Positions 1 through 8,270 are shown, counted from the stretch's first letter. The stretch: DNA of 40,827 bases from Amycolatopsis rifamycinica (GCF_000695625.1 NZ_JMQI01000044.1:1-40827); one strand, 5' to 3'. Numbers and translations are program-made. Notes: generated by a model not told the origin, from the sequence alone.

Positions 1-835
1 GGGAAGCGAAGAACACGAACGCCGGGGCGAGCTCGGCCGGCTGCCCGGCCCGGCCCATCGGGGTCTGCTCGCCGAAGGAGTCCACCTTCTCCTCGGGCAT
101 GGTGGCCGGGATCAGCGGTGTCCACACCGGACCGGGCGCGACCGAGTTCACCCGGATCCCCTTCTCGGCCAGGTCCTGCGCGAGTCCCTTGGTGAAGTTC
201 GCGATGCCCGCCTTGGTCGTGGCGTAGTCCAGCAGTTCCGGTGAGGGCTGGAACGCCTGGATCGACGAGGTGTTGATGATCGCCGATCCCCGGGGCATGT
301 GCGGCACGGCCGCCTTGCACAGCCAGAACATCGCGTACAAGTTGGTCTTCAGCACCCGATCGAACTGTTCGGTGGAGATGGCGAGCAGGCCTTCCTCCTG
401 GGCCATCTGGTAGGCGGCGTTGTTCACCAGCACGTCGATGCCCCCGAGCTCGGCCACGGCCGTGTCGATGACGTGCGTGCAATGCTGCTCGTCGCGGATG
501 TCCCCGGGCACCAGCACGACCCGCCGCCCCGCCTCGCGCACCAGCTCCGCCGTGCGCTCGGCGTCGTCCTGCTCCTCCGCCAAGTAGGACAGCACGAGGT
601 CCGCCCCCTCCCGGGCGAACGCGATCGCCACCGCCCGGCCGATCCCGGAGTCACCGCCGGTGATCACCGCGCGGCGCCCTTCCAGCCGTCCGCTGCCGCG
701 GTAGGACTCCTCACCGTGATCCGGCGCCGGGTCCATGGCCTCGCCCGAGCCCGGGTGCGGCTGCTGCTGCCCCTCCTGCTCCTCCGGGCTGGGGTGCTGC
801 TCCGCGGTCTCCTGGCTGTGCTGGTCTTGGGTCAT
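1..835 (-). CDS. Short-chain dehydrogenase/reductase, general-stress type (3' end off window)
   Basis: NAD(P)-dependent oxidoreductase of the classical SDR fold, resembling Bacillus general-stress SDRs (YdaD/YhdF group). The start is ATG at 833-835, preceded by GAGGAGG five bases upstream. About 278 codons are present and the frame is open at the left edge; family length is near 290-300, so only a short C-terminus is missing. After a hydrophilic Gln/Glu/Pro-rich tail of about 50 residues come the conserved lead PDHGEESYRGSGRL, the nucleotide-binding TGGDSGIG, NNAA, the catalytic Ser in NTSS and the YATTK catalytic Tyr/Lys pair. The substrate is not predictable. It lies downstream of the MscS gene on the same strand but has its own candidate promoter. 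The SDR call is secure; the stress role is inferred from family and promoter. Confidence 0.93.
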   Translation of the reverse strand, partial: MTQDQHSQETAEQHPSPEEQEGQQQPHPGSGEAMDPAPDHGEESYRGSGRLEGRRAVITGGDSGIGRAVAIAFAREGADLVLSYLAEEQDDAERTAELVREAGRRVVLVPGDIRDEQHCTHVIDTAVAELGGIDVLVNNAAYQMAQEEGLLAISTEQFDRVLKTNLYAMFWLCKAAVPHMPRGSAIINTSSIQAFQPSPELLDYATTKAGIANFTKGLAQDLAEKGIRVNSVAPGPVWTPLIPATMPEEKVDSFGEQTPMGRAGQPAELAPAFVFFAS

Positions 836-868
836 ATCTGCCTCCTCAGGGGGACGTACCGTTGGCTT

Positions 869-893
869 ATACCCGGTCGGGCGCGGTCCAAGC
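869..893 (-). promoter_or_regulatory. Candidate SigB/SigH-like stress promoter for the SDR gene
   Basis: Read on the minus strand: GCTT at 890-893, a 15-base spacer, then GGGTAT at 869-874. The streptomycete stress-sigma consensus is GTTT, 14-16 bases, GGGTA(T/C), so one -35 base differs. The -10 lies about 34 bases before the ATG, leaving room for the ribosome binding site. Pattern match only. Confidence 0.4.
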
Positions 894-1007
894 CGCGGTC
901 GAGATCTCTTCCCCCGGGCCCCCGCTGGCCGACCAGGTACCCGGCGGCACGCGCTCGCCTTGCCACTGGGCCCCCGAGGAAGGCCGAGGCGAAGGGGTAG
1001 ACCTCCG

Positions 1008-2147
1008 TCACGGGCCGTTGAACGTGCGTTCCCGCGTCCTGCCGTCGACGGTGTCGCCGAAGAGGCGGGCATCCTGACCGGGTGGGTGATCTGCGGATTT
1101 CGGGGCCGGACTCGCCTGCAGGTGTTCCGTGCGCAGGCGCGGCAACGCGTACGGATGCGCCCGGCGCACCCACTGCACGAGCTGTTCGCGGACCAGGCAG
1201 CGCAGGTCGAACAGCGTCGGCGCGTCGGCCGCGCTCACCAGCGCACGCACCCGGATCAGGGTGTTCACCGCGTCGGTCACCTGCAGCACGCTGACCCGGC
1301 CGTCCCAGAGGTCGGTGTCACCGAGGATCCGGCGCAGTTCCTCGCGCATCTCCTCCACCGGGACCGACCAGTCCAGATCCAGCTCCACCGTGCCGAGGAG
1401 CTGCGCTTCCCGGCGGGTCCAGTTCTCGAACGGTTGGGACATGAAGTACGAGGTGGGCATCACGAGCCGGCGGTCATCCCACAGGTGGATCACCAGATAC
1501 GTCAGCGTGATGTCCTCGATGCGGCCCCACTCGTTCTCCACGATCACCACGTCGTCGAGCCGGATCGCATCGCTGAACGCGATCTGCATCCCGGCGAACA
1601 CGTTGCCGAGCAGCGATTGCGCGGCCAGCGCCGCCACCGCGCCCACCACGCCGGCCGAGGCGAGCAGGCTGGTACCCGCTGCTCGCGCCGCCGGGAAGGT
1701 CATCAGCATCGCGCCGAACGCGAGCAGCGCAACGCCGGCCACGGTGATCCGGCGGACCAGGGTGACCTGCGTCTGCAACCGGCGGGCGTGCCGATTGTCC
1801 GGGACGTCGACCCGCAGCCTCGACACCGCGGCCCGCTCGACCGACGTGAGGACCCCGGCGACGAGCCACCCGCCGACCCCGATCAACGCCAACCCGAGCC
1901 CGTGGCTCACCGGCCCCCGCCAGGGTCCGTCAGGGAGGCCGAAGGCGCACGCGCTGCGCACCGCGACGACCCCGGCGAACCACAGGAACGGCCGATGGGC
2001 GTGCACCGTCAGCTCGGTCAAGACGGCGGAACGCCGTCCCAGCCGCCGGACCAGCCGCCGGAAGAAGTGCTCGGCGATGAGGAAAACACCGAACGCCGAC
2101 GCCGCAACGACCACCGCGGACACCAGCCGGCCCCATCCGTCGGACAC
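1008..2147 (-). CDS. MscS-family mechanosensitive channel
   Basis: Small-conductance mechanosensitive channel expected to relieve turgor on osmotic downshift. I choose GTG at 2145-2147 (379 residues) because AGGAGGGAGG sits at 2151-2160, a few bases upstream. ATG codons at 2178-2186 are in frame, but they overlap a candidate -10 box and lack a Shine-Dalgarno sequence. Roughly four hydrophobic segments lie in the first 150 residues. They are followed by the Gly/Ala-rich pore helix (LASAGVVGAVAALAAQSLLG) and the beta domain with the MscS signature around NEWGRIEDITLTYLVI and a conserved MPTSYF. The C-terminal alpha/beta region is intact. Mini-conductance relatives (YnaI/YbdG type) are equally possible; the exact subclass is not determinable. 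Confidence 0.93.
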   Translation of the reverse strand: MSDGWGRLVSAVVVAASAFGVFLIAEHFFRRLVRRLGRRSAVLTELTVHAHRPFLWFAGVVAVRSACAFGLPDGPWRGPVSHGLGLALIGVGGWLVAGVLTSVERAAVSRLRVDVPDNRHARRLQTQVTLVRRITVAGVALLAFGAMLMTFPAARAAGTSLLASAGVVGAVAALAAQSLLGNVFAGMQIAFSDAIRLDDVVIVENEWGRIEDITLTYLVIHLWDDRRLVMPTSYFMSQPFENWTRREAQLLGTVELDLDWSVPVEEMREELRRILGDTDLWDGRVSVLQVTDAVNTLIRVRALVSAADAPTLFDLRCLVREQLVQWVRRAHPYALPRLRTEHLQASPAPKSADHPPGQDARLFGDTVDGRTRERTFNGP

Positions 2148-2178
2148 CCGCCTCCCTCCTTCGCGCGTCCCGTTGCTC

Positions 2179-2203
2179 ATACCCACAGCGGCGACGTCCC
2201 GAC
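2179..2203 (-). promoter_or_regulatory. Weak candidate stress promoter for the MscS gene
   Basis: On the minus strand GGGTAT occupies 2179-2184, 32 bases before the chosen GTG start. The -35 position 15 bases away reads GTCG, matching GTTT at only two of four bases. It is listed because two neighbouring genes have the same -10 hexamer at similar distances. Confidence 0.25.
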
Positions 2204-2408
2204 ACGGTGGCCGTCCTCACAGCCGAGGGGCTGCGCCTGACCACGAGCACGCGTTCAGGGTGTCGCCCGAGAGGTTGAACGCGATCGGCCCGGGACCGAC
2301 GCACGGGTTTCGGTCGTTGGCGCTGCCCGAGCCCCGGAGGTCGCGTTTCGTCGACGAAGGGGCACACCGCATGGGCGGATCCCCGTCGGGACCACGCCGG
2401 TGCCCGTG

Positions 2409-2433
2409 GTTTGGGGCACCGGGTTCGGGGTAT
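2409..2433 (+). promoter_or_regulatory. Candidate SigB/SigH-like stress promoter
   Basis: GTTT at 2409-2412, a 15-base spacer and GGGTAT at 2428-2433 match the actinobacterial stress-sigma consensus exactly. The predicted transcription start is near 2440, about 40 bases before the ATG at 2481. This is the best of the three such sites here. Confidence 0.5.
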
Positions 2434-2480
2434 TTGCGCAGTCCGCGCTCATTGATCACCCCAGACCATCGAGGACGAGC

Positions 2481-2990
2481 ATGCCCGAGCCGAACACGCC
2501 CGAGCCCTTGCCGGCCGAGCTGCGTGCGCTGGCCGCCGACGCCGAAGCGCTCGCGGCGCGGACCGCGGAGGTGGCCGCCCGGCTGCAGACCGCGCCCGAC
2601 GGCCACCTGCAGCGCCTCGCCCGGCCCATCGCGAAGGCGACCCACGACCTGAGTGACTACACCGCCGAGATCTCCCGGACGGCCGAAGACCTCGCCCGGG
2701 TCCGGGTGGCCCGCGACCCCGCCCTGTGCGACGTTCCGTGGGGCGTCTGCCCGGCCCACGGCGTCACGCTGCACTCGAGCGGAGGACGCGCCTGGTGCAC
2801 CGACCCCGGCTGCGCCGGCGCGTGGGACTACGACCGGCTTCACACACCGTGTGCGGAGCCGGTCGCCGCGGTGGTGACCGACCAAGACGGCGTGACCGCG
2901 AGACTGTGCGCGGCCCACGCGCGGGACGCGAGCGACCGGCTGGCCGGCTGCACCGTCTCCCGTCTGGGCCACCACGGCTCCGGCGACTGA
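2481..2990 (+). CDS. Hypothetical protein with helical N-terminus and Cys/His-rich C-terminus
   Basis: A 169-residue protein with no function I recognise. ATG 2481 follows GAGGA eight bases upstream. Residues 10-75 are Ala/Glu/Arg-rich and probably helical or coiled-coil (runs such as AADAEALAARTAEVAARL). The C-terminal half has spaced cysteines and histidines: CDVPWGVCPAHG, then WCTDPGCAG, HTPC and LCAAHA. This suggests a small zinc- or metal-binding fold, but no named zinc-ribbon spacing is evident. There is no signal peptide or membrane segment, so it is probably cytoplasmic. The upstream promoter matches the stress-sigma consensus, suggesting induction alongside the MscS and SDR neighbours. 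It converges with the RNase H-like gene across 84 bp. Confidence 0.75.
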   Translation: MPEPNTPEPLPAELRALAADAEALAARTAEVAARLQTAPDGHLQRLARPIAKATHDLSDYTAEISRTAEDLARVRVARDPALCDVPWGVCPAHGVTLHSSGGRAWCTDPGCAGAWDYDRLHTPCAEPVAAVVTDQDGVTARLCAAHARDASDRLAGCTVSRLGHHGSGD

Positions 2991-3074
2991 ACCGGCGTTC
3001 CGTCGCCGCCGTCCGGCTGTCCGCCGCGGATCCCGGGCTCTCGCGGGTGGTTCGGCCCGGCTCGAGGCCGCTTC

Positions 3075-4109
3075 CTACAGCAGGTCGACGACCTCGTCGG
3101 TCAGGTACCACCGGCCCCGGACACTCGCCGCCGACACCAGCAGGTACCAGCCCGTCTCGGCGAGATTCGCGACCGGCCCGGGCACCATGACCTCGCCGAG
3201 TTCGGAGAAGGTGATCATTCGTGGCCGCACCCGCTCCACGGTGACGTGCTCGCCGAGGCGGCGTTCCTGGACGAGATCGTCCGGGAACTCGGGCAACCAC
3301 TCCTCGCAGGCTTCCAGAAACGGCTGAATGCCCAGCTCCAGGTCGGCGAAGCGGGCGGCACGCGCCAACTGTTTCCCAGCGCCGTCGCGGTCCACCAGGC
3401 CACGGCCGACCAACCACGTCAGCAGCTCATGGACGACCCGCGCATCCACACGCACGCCGGCCGTGGGCAGGGAGTCCTGAGGGATGAAGCCCTTCATCAG
3501 CTCAGGCAGCGCTGCCACCGGCTTCCGAGTAGCGTCGCTGCGCCGTAGTACCTCCGCGTCACTGGCCCATGGCCTGAACGACGACGTTCCTTCGCCGCGT
3601 TTCCTGATGTAGTGGCGCAGGGCGGCCAGTACGGCGTCGGTCTGTTCGAACGCGTACATGTCGGGCCAGCGCTCGGCGAGGAAATCGTTCAGGGCGTCCT
3701 CGACGGTGTCCTTCGTGCCGGAAGCCTGCCTCGTCCGGATCTCGAGTCCCCGTCGTTGGTGCCGGGCGAGGTCGGCGGCCAGGCGGCAGGCGGGCTCGTC
3801 CGCACAATCTGTTCTCATCGTTGTCGCCGTGTCGTACCGGTCGAGCAACCGCGTCATTTCCGGTGTCTCCTGCGGCTCCTCGTCGACACACAGTTCGACC
3901 TGGACCGGACCTTTCAGCTTGGCCAATCCCTCGGTCACGGCTCGCCACCGCAGGACATCGCCGGTCGTTTCGGACTCCGAACCGGCGAACTCCTTCTGGA
4001 GACTTCCATGGGTGAGCACCACCGCCCAGCCGCCGCACTTCGACCGTTCGCTCACGTCACCCACCGCGTGGATGTGCACCCGGCGCTTCGCGCCCGTCAC
4101 CGCGCTCAC
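3075..4109 (-). CDS. RNase H-like fold protein with degenerate active site, unknown function
   Basis: A 344-residue protein starting at GTG 4107-4109; no strong Shine-Dalgarno sequence is visible and the start is uncertain. Residues about 10-150 can be laid over RNase HI: a VHIHAVG strand, GGWAVVL, an SETT turn, the helix carrying AVTEGLAKL, QVELCVDEE, and a late TVEDALNDF helix. Of the four RNase HI carboxylates, the third (CVDE) and fourth (VEDAL) are kept. The first is Val (AVG instead of TDG) and the second appears to be Arg. The C-terminal 190 residues are unrecognised. Metal-dependent nuclease activity is therefore doubtful; nucleic-acid binding or a scaffold role is possible. It lies 67 bp after copA on the same strand, but a copper link is not shown. 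Confidence 0.7.
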   Translation of the reverse strand: MSAVTGAKRRVHIHAVGDVSERSKCGGWAVVLTHGSLQKEFAGSESETTGDVLRWRAVTEGLAKLKGPVQVELCVDEEPQETPEMTRLLDRYDTATTMRTDCADEPACRLAADLARHQRRGLEIRTRQASGTKDTVEDALNDFLAERWPDMYAFEQTDAVLAALRHYIRKRGEGTSSFRPWASDAEVLRRSDATRKPVAALPELMKGFIPQDSLPTAGVRVDARVVHELLTWLVGRGLVDRDGAGKQLARAARFADLELGIQPFLEACEEWLPEFPDDLVQERRLGEHVTVERVRPRMITFSELGEVMVPGPVANLAETGWYLLVSAASVRGRWYLTDEVVDLL

Positions 4110-4176
4110 GACGTCGAGACTATCCCGGGAGCGGCGCGGCCGGACAGCGCGCGAAGCCGGCAGCCGATCGCCGCGG

Positions 4177-6459
4177 TCAGGCTGCCTCCGTGTTCGCGCG
4201 GCCGGCCGCGTCGATCCCGGCGCGGGACGTGAATCCGCGCAGCCGCAGGCTGTTGCCCACGACGAACACCGAGCTGAAGGCCATCGCCGCGCCCGCGATC
4301 ATCGGGTTCAGCAGGCCCGCCGCGGCCAGGGGCAGCGCCGCCAGGTTGTAGGCGAACGCCCAGAACAGGTTGCCCTTGATCGTCCGCAGCGTCCGCCGGG
4401 ACAGCCGGATCGCGTCGGCCACCGCGCGCAGGTCACCGCGGACCAGGGTGAGGTCGCTCGCCTCGATCGCGACGTCCGTGCCGGTGCCCATGGCCAGCCC
4501 GAGGTCGGCCTGGGCGAGTGCGGGCGCGTCGTTCACGCCGTCGCCGACCATGGCCACGACCTTGCCCTCGTCCTGCAGCCGCTTGACGACGTCCAGCTTG
4601 TCCGCGGGCAGCACCTCGGCGATCACCTCGCCGATCCCCACCTCGTCGGCCACCGCCCGGGCGACGGCCGTGTTGTCCCCGGTCAGGAGCACCGGAGTCA
4701 GGCCCAGTTCACGCAACTGGGCGATCGCCTCGGCCGAGGTGGGCTTGACGGTGTCGGCGACCACCAGCACGCCTCGGGCCGCGCCGTCCCAGGCCACCGC
4801 GACCGCCGTGTGCCCGCGTTCCTCGGCGGCGGCCTTGGCCTCGGCGAGGTCGCCGGTCAGCGGCTGGCTCCAGTCCTCCAGCAGTGCGGAACGGCCCACC
4901 AGAACCGCATGACCGTCGACGACCCCCCGCACCCCGAGCCCCTCCACGTTCGTGAAGTCCTCGACGGCCGGCAGGTCGGCGCGCTCCCGGGCGCCGCGGG
5001 CGATCGCCGTCGCGATCGGGTGTTCCGACGCGTCTTCCAGGGCACCGGCCAGCCGCAAAAGCTCGGCTTCGTCGACCCCCTCGGCGGTGTGCACGGCGGT
5101 GAGCGTCATCCGCCCGGCGGTGACCGTGCCGGTCTTGTCCAGCACCACCGTGTCGACCCGGCGGGTGGATTCCAGGACTTCCGGGCCCTTGATCAGGATG
5201 CCGAGCTGGGCGCCGCGGCCGGTCCCGACGAGCAGCGCCGTCGGCGTGGCCAGGCCGAGCGCGCACGGGCAGGCGATGATCAGCACCGCGACCGCGGCCG
5301 TGAACGCCGCCGCGGTTCCGGCGCCGCTGCCGAGCCAGAACCCGAGGGTGGCCACCGCCAGGCCGATCACGATCGGCACGAACACGCCGGACACGCGGTC
5401 GGCCAGCCGCTGGACGTCGGCCTTGCCGCTCTGGGCGTCCTCGACCAGCTTGGCCATCTGCGCCAGCTGCGTGCCGGCGCCGATACGGGTGGCGCGCACG
5501 ACCAGCCGCCCGCCGGCGTTGACCGTCGCGCCGGTCACCGCGTCGCCTTCGCCGACCTCGACGGGCACCGACTCGCCGGTGAGCATCGAGGCGTCCACGG
5601 CGGACTTGCCGTCCTCGACCACGCCGTCGGTGGCGATCTTCTCCCCCGGCCGCACGACGAACCGGTCCCCCACCGCCAGTTCCGACGTCGGGATCCGGAC
5701 CTCGGTGCCCCCGCGCAGCACGGCGACCTCCTTCGCCCCCAGCTCCAGCAGCGCCCGCAGCGCGGCGCCCGCCCGGCGCTTCGAGCGCGCCTCGAAGTAC
5801 CGGCCGGCCAGGATGAAGGTGGTCACGCCCGCGGCGACCTCGAGGTAGATGTTGCCCGCGCCGTCGGACGGGGCGATCGTCAGCTCGAAGGGGTGGACCA
5901 TGCCGGGCGTTCCGGCGGTGCCGAACAGCAACGCCCACAGCGACCAGGCGAACGCCGCGAGCACGCCCATCGACACCAGCGTGTCCATGGTGGCCGCGCC
6001 GTGGCGCAGGTTCGTCCACGCCGCCCGGTGGAAGGGCCACGCGCCCCAGGTGACGACCGGGGCCGCGAGCGTGAGCGAGATCCACTGCCAGTACGTGAAC
6101 TGCAGCGCCGGGACCATGGCCAGGAGGATCACCGGGACCGCGAGCAGCGCGCTGGTGATCAGGCGCTGCCGCAACGGCCTGGTGGGATCGTCCTCGGTTT
6201 CGGGCTGCTCCGGCCTTTCGGGCTGAGGCAGTGTCGCGCGGTACCCGGCGGCCTCGACCGTCGCCACCAGCGTGGCCGGATCGACGCCCTCGGGCGCGTG
6301 CACACGCGCCTTTTCCGTCGCGTAGTTGACCGAAGCGGTGATGCCGTCGAGCTTGTTGAGCTTGCGTTCGACGCGGTTGGCGCAGGACGCGCAGGTCATG
6401 CCACCGATCGCGAGTTCGATCTCGGTCACCGGGCCGGGTGCGGCCGTGGTGCTGGTCAT
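4177..6459 (-). CDS. copA: Copper-translocating P1B-type ATPase
   Basis: Inner-membrane ATP-driven efflux pump, most likely for Cu(I). It has 760 residues, the usual CopA length, with ATG 6457-6459 after CGGAGA. Domains in order: an N-terminal heavy-metal-associated domain with GMTCASC at residues 20-26; paired hydrophobic helices from about 100; the actuator loop with TGES; the transmembrane metal site CPC at residues 397-399 in IIACPCALGLATP; the phosphorylation Asp 441 in DKTGT; the nucleotide-binding HP pair in DASEHPIA; GDGVNDAPAL; and a final helix pair. CPC with a CxxC N-domain indicates Cu(I)/Ag(I) rather than Zn or Co. It is the third gene of the operon, 18 bp after its upstream partner. 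Confidence 0.96.
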   Translation of the reverse strand: MTSTTAAPGPVTEIELAIGGMTCASCANRVERKLNKLDGITASVNYATEKARVHAPEGVDPATLVATVEAAGYRATLPQPERPEQPETEDDPTRPLRQRLITSALLAVPVILLAMVPALQFTYWQWISLTLAAPVVTWGAWPFHRAAWTNLRHGAATMDTLVSMGVLAAFAWSLWALLFGTAGTPGMVHPFELTIAPSDGAGNIYLEVAAGVTTFILAGRYFEARSKRRAGAALRALLELGAKEVAVLRGGTEVRIPTSELAVGDRFVVRPGEKIATDGVVEDGKSAVDASMLTGESVPVEVGEGDAVTGATVNAGGRLVVRATRIGAGTQLAQMAKLVEDAQSGKADVQRLADRVSGVFVPIVIGLAVATLGFWLGSGAGTAAAFTAAVAVLIIACPCALGLATPTALLVGTGRGAQLGILIKGPEVLESTRRVDTVVLDKTGTVTAGRMTLTAVHTAEGVDEAELLRLAGALEDASEHPIATAIARGARERADLPAVEDFTNVEGLGVRGVVDGHAVLVGRSALLEDWSQPLTGDLAEAKAAAEERGHTAVAVAWDGAARGVLVVADTVKPTSAEAIAQLRELGLTPVLLTGDNTAVARAVADEVGIGEVIAEVLPADKLDVVKRLQDEGKVVAMVGDGVNDAPALAQADLGLAMGTGTDVAIEASDLTLVRGDLRAVADAIRLSRRTLRTIKGNLFWAFAYNLAALPLAAAGLLNPMIAGAAMAFSSVFVVGNSLRLRGFTSRAGIDAAGRANTEAA

Positions 6460-6477
6460 GATCGTCTCCGTTCGCGG

Positions 6478-7401
6478 TCAGTGGCCGTGGCCGTCGGCGG
6501 GCTCCGGCACGGGAGCGGGAGCCGGGGCCGGGGTCCCGGCGGTCGTGAGGGTGAACTCGGCGGTCCGGACGACGTCGCCGTGCTTGAAGTCGAGGAACAG
6601 CCGGTAGGTGCCGGCGCTGGGGACTTCGGCGGCGAACTTCACCTGTGGTCCGGCGGGCGTCTTGCCGTCGCCGGGTTCGCCGTGGGGGTGGACGTGCAGG
6701 TAGGCGAGGTCGCCTTCGCGCAGCGCGACCAGGTGTCCGTACGCGCCGAGGTAGGGCTGCAGGTCGGTGACCGGAACACCGCCGCGGCTCACGCTCAAGG
6801 TCAGCGGCGAGGTCTTCCCCGCAGTCAGGTCCCCGGTGAGCTGAACGGTGTAGCCGTCGACCTGGGCCGTGCGGCTGGGCGGGTAGGTCGCCGGCTGGTA
6901 GTTTCCCGCGACCGACAGGTCGACGCCGAGGGTCATCGGCTTCGCCCCGGTCGGCGCGAAGTCCGCGAACGCCCGGTACGAGCCCGCGGCGGGCAGCGTC
7001 AGCGGGACGCTCCAGGTCCCGTCCGGCGCCAGTTCGGGGTGGACGTGCCGGAAGCCGGCCGTGTCCCGGCGGACGACGATGAGGTGCAGCTTCTTCTCGT
7101 GCTCGACGTCGTAGGCGGTGACGGGCTTGCCGTCCGGACCGGTGATGGTGAACGAGAACCGGCCGGGTGCCGGCGCCGGATCGGCGACGGTGAAGGTGTA
7201 GCCGTCCTTGCTCGAGGCGAGCCCGCCCGGCAAGGCGTCCATCCCGGCGTGGTCCGGCATGGTGCCTGCGTGGGTCTCGCCGTGGCCGGCGTCGCCGGTC
7301 GCGGCCGAGACCGGGCCTGCCGTCTTCCCGGCGGCGAACCCGCCGACGGCGAGCAGGGCGAGTACTCCCCCGAACGCGGCCAGCCGTGTGGTGGTGTTCA
7401 T
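6478..7401 (-). CDS. Secreted His-rich protein of the copper operon
   Basis: A 307-residue exported protein between the copper chaperone and copA genes. The start ATG 7399-7401 is preceded by GAGGGA. Residues 1-33 form a hydrophobic signal sequence with an AALA-like end and no clear lipobox. The N-terminal mature part is His/Met-rich (HGETHAGTMPDHAGMD). Two similar beta-rich halves each carry an HVHP motif (FRHVHPELAPDGTW and LAYLHVHPHGEPGDG) followed by a SYRAFADF/TYRLFLDF strand, which suggests an internal duplication. A Pro/Ala tail ends in DGHGH. I infer extracytoplasmic copper binding or hand-off from the position and residues; no catalytic family is recognised. Spacing is 28 bp after copZ and 18 bp before copA. 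Confidence 0.82.
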   Translation of the reverse strand: MNTTTRLAAFGGVLALLAVGGFAAGKTAGPVSAATGDAGHGETHAGTMPDHAGMDALPGGLASSKDGYTFTVADPAPAPGRFSFTITGPDGKPVTAYDVEHEKKLHLIVVRRDTAGFRHVHPELAPDGTWSVPLTLPAAGSYRAFADFAPTGAKPMTLGVDLSVAGNYQPATYPPSRTAQVDGYTVQLTGDLTAGKTSPLTLSVSRGGVPVTDLQPYLGAYGHLVALREGDLAYLHVHPHGEPGDGKTPAGPQVKFAAEVPSAGTYRLFLDFKHGDVVRTAEFTLTTAGTPAPAPAPVPEPADGHGH

Positions 7402-7429
7402 GGCAACTTCCCTCGGTCGGGTCGCCGGT

Positions 7430-7636
7430 TCAGCCGGCGAGGGTGTAACCGGCCTCCTCGACGGCGGCGCGGACCCGCGCTTCGTCGACCGGCTCGGCAC
7501 TGGTGACGGTGACGGCCCCGGTGGGCAGGTCGACCGCGACGTCGGTGACGCCGTCGATCGCGCCGACCTCCTCGCTGACCGAGGCGACGCAGTGCGCGCA
7601 GGTCATGCCGGTGACGGTGTAAGTGTTCTGGCTCAT
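7430..7636 (-). CDS. copZ: Copper chaperone, heavy-metal-associated domain
   Basis: A 68-residue single-domain metallochaperone of the Atx1/CopZ fold that binds Cu(I) and passes it to CopA. ATG 7634-7636 is preceded by GGAGGAGA. The protein begins with a beta strand (NTYTVTGM), has the metal-binding MTCAHC loop at residues 10-15, and ends with the AVEEAGYTL helix-strand typical of the fold. A longer GTG start at 7708 is in frame but would put coding sequence across the leader, so the short form is preferred. It is the first gene of the copper operon and lies about 80 bp downstream of the CsoR-type palindrome. Confidence 0.94.
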   Translation of the reverse strand: MSQNTYTVTGMTCAHCVASVSEEVGAIDGVTDVAVDLPTGAVTVTSAEPVDEARVRAAVEEAGYTLAG

Positions 7637-7715
7637 GATGTTCTCCTCCGAGACGGGCGGATCAGGACTTGACGAGGCGCGCGCAATGTCGAGGCTGTAT
7701 CCGTTCACGGCTCAA

Positions 7716-7734
7716 GGTACCCCTAGGGGGTACC
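7716..7734. promoter_or_regulatory. CsoR-type copper-repressor operator
   Basis: GGTACCCCTAGGGGGTACC is a near-perfect palindrome with C- and G-tracts flanked by TA. This is the layout of CsoR operators in actinobacteria. It lies between the divergent copZ operon and the secreted SH3-like gene. By analogy, apo-CsoR would repress copZ and Cu(I) would release it. No csoR gene is in this window, so the repressor must be encoded elsewhere. Confidence 0.7.
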
Positions 7735-7889
7735 CGTATCAAGCGATCCGAGTCTCAGCGCGCTCGGCGATCCGCTTGGCGACCAGCCGTGGTGCCGCTC
7801 ACCAGCGGCTTTCAGGCGTGCGTGAAAGGTCTGGTGAGGCAGTTCCGGCGAACCGTACGCTTCGGACACCAACGACCTTGGGGGTTCCA

Positions 7890-8270
7890 GTGAAGAAGGC
7901 AAAGGCACTCGCGGGCGCGGCCATCGCGGCAGGCGCCATGACACTGATCCCGGCCACCGCCGACGCGGCCCAGACCACGGCGGCGGCGAGCTGCTACGTG
8001 ACCCAAGGCGACTGGGGCATGTGGTGCGAGAACATCGCGAACATCCCGGCGTACTCGCGAGCCACGTTCGACTCGCAGATCGTCGGCCGGGTCATCTCGT
8101 CGTTCAGCTTCTTCAACTGCTGGAGCGCGGGCGCCTACAACGGCCGGAACAGCATCTGGTACTGGGCACAGACCGATGACACCGGCGCCTACGGCTGGAT
8201 CTCGAGCGTCTACGTCCGCACGCCCGTCGATCCCATGCGGGACAGCGTCAACCAGATGCGCCCCTGCTGA
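7890..8270 (+). CDS. Small secreted bacterial SH3-like protein
   Basis: A 126-residue exported protein. GTG 7890-7892 is chosen because it gives a clean signal peptide: MKKAKALAG, a hydrophobic run, then ATADAA as a likely cleavage site near residue 26. It is preceded by a G-rich stretch that can pair weakly with 16S rRNA. The mature part has four cysteines and the pattern of a bacterial SH3 (SH3b) domain. A strand with IVGRVISSF is followed by NCWSAG and IWYWAQT, then TGAYGWISSVYV. Such domains bind cell wall or remain orphan secreted modules; no enzyme domain is attached. It is divergent from copZ across the CsoR-type palindrome, so copper control is possible but not shown. A strong hairpin follows. 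Confidence 0.72.
   Translation: MKKAKALAGAAIAAGAMTLIPATADAAQTTAAASCYVTQGDWGMWCENIANIPAYSRATFDSQIVGRVISSFSFFNCWSAGAYNGRNSIWYWAQTDDTGAYGWISSVYVRTPVDPMRDSVNQMRPC

Larger units (their letters stand above)
2148..2480. other. Divergent intergenic region (333 bp)
   Basis: This region separates the MscS gene (minus) from the 169-residue hypothetical gene (plus). It holds one GGGTAT -10 element facing each way (2179-2184 minus; 2428-2433 plus). I see no credible coding frame, RNA gene or strong hairpin in the rest. Confidence 0.5.

Noticed and set aside
735..2652. Plus-strand frames of about 500 codons over the MscS gene
   Set aside because: They are antisense to a recognisable MscS channel with a good Shine-Dalgarno sequence and lack any motif.
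3658..7506. A 1,282-codon plus-strand frame over copA and neighbours
   Set aside because: It is antisense to a clear CopA with CPC, DKTGT and TGES motifs; the translation is low-complexity.
7637..7708. Longer CopZ from the GTG at 7708
   Set aside because: The extra 24 residues are not part of the fold, and a strong GGAGG precedes the internal ATG at 7636.
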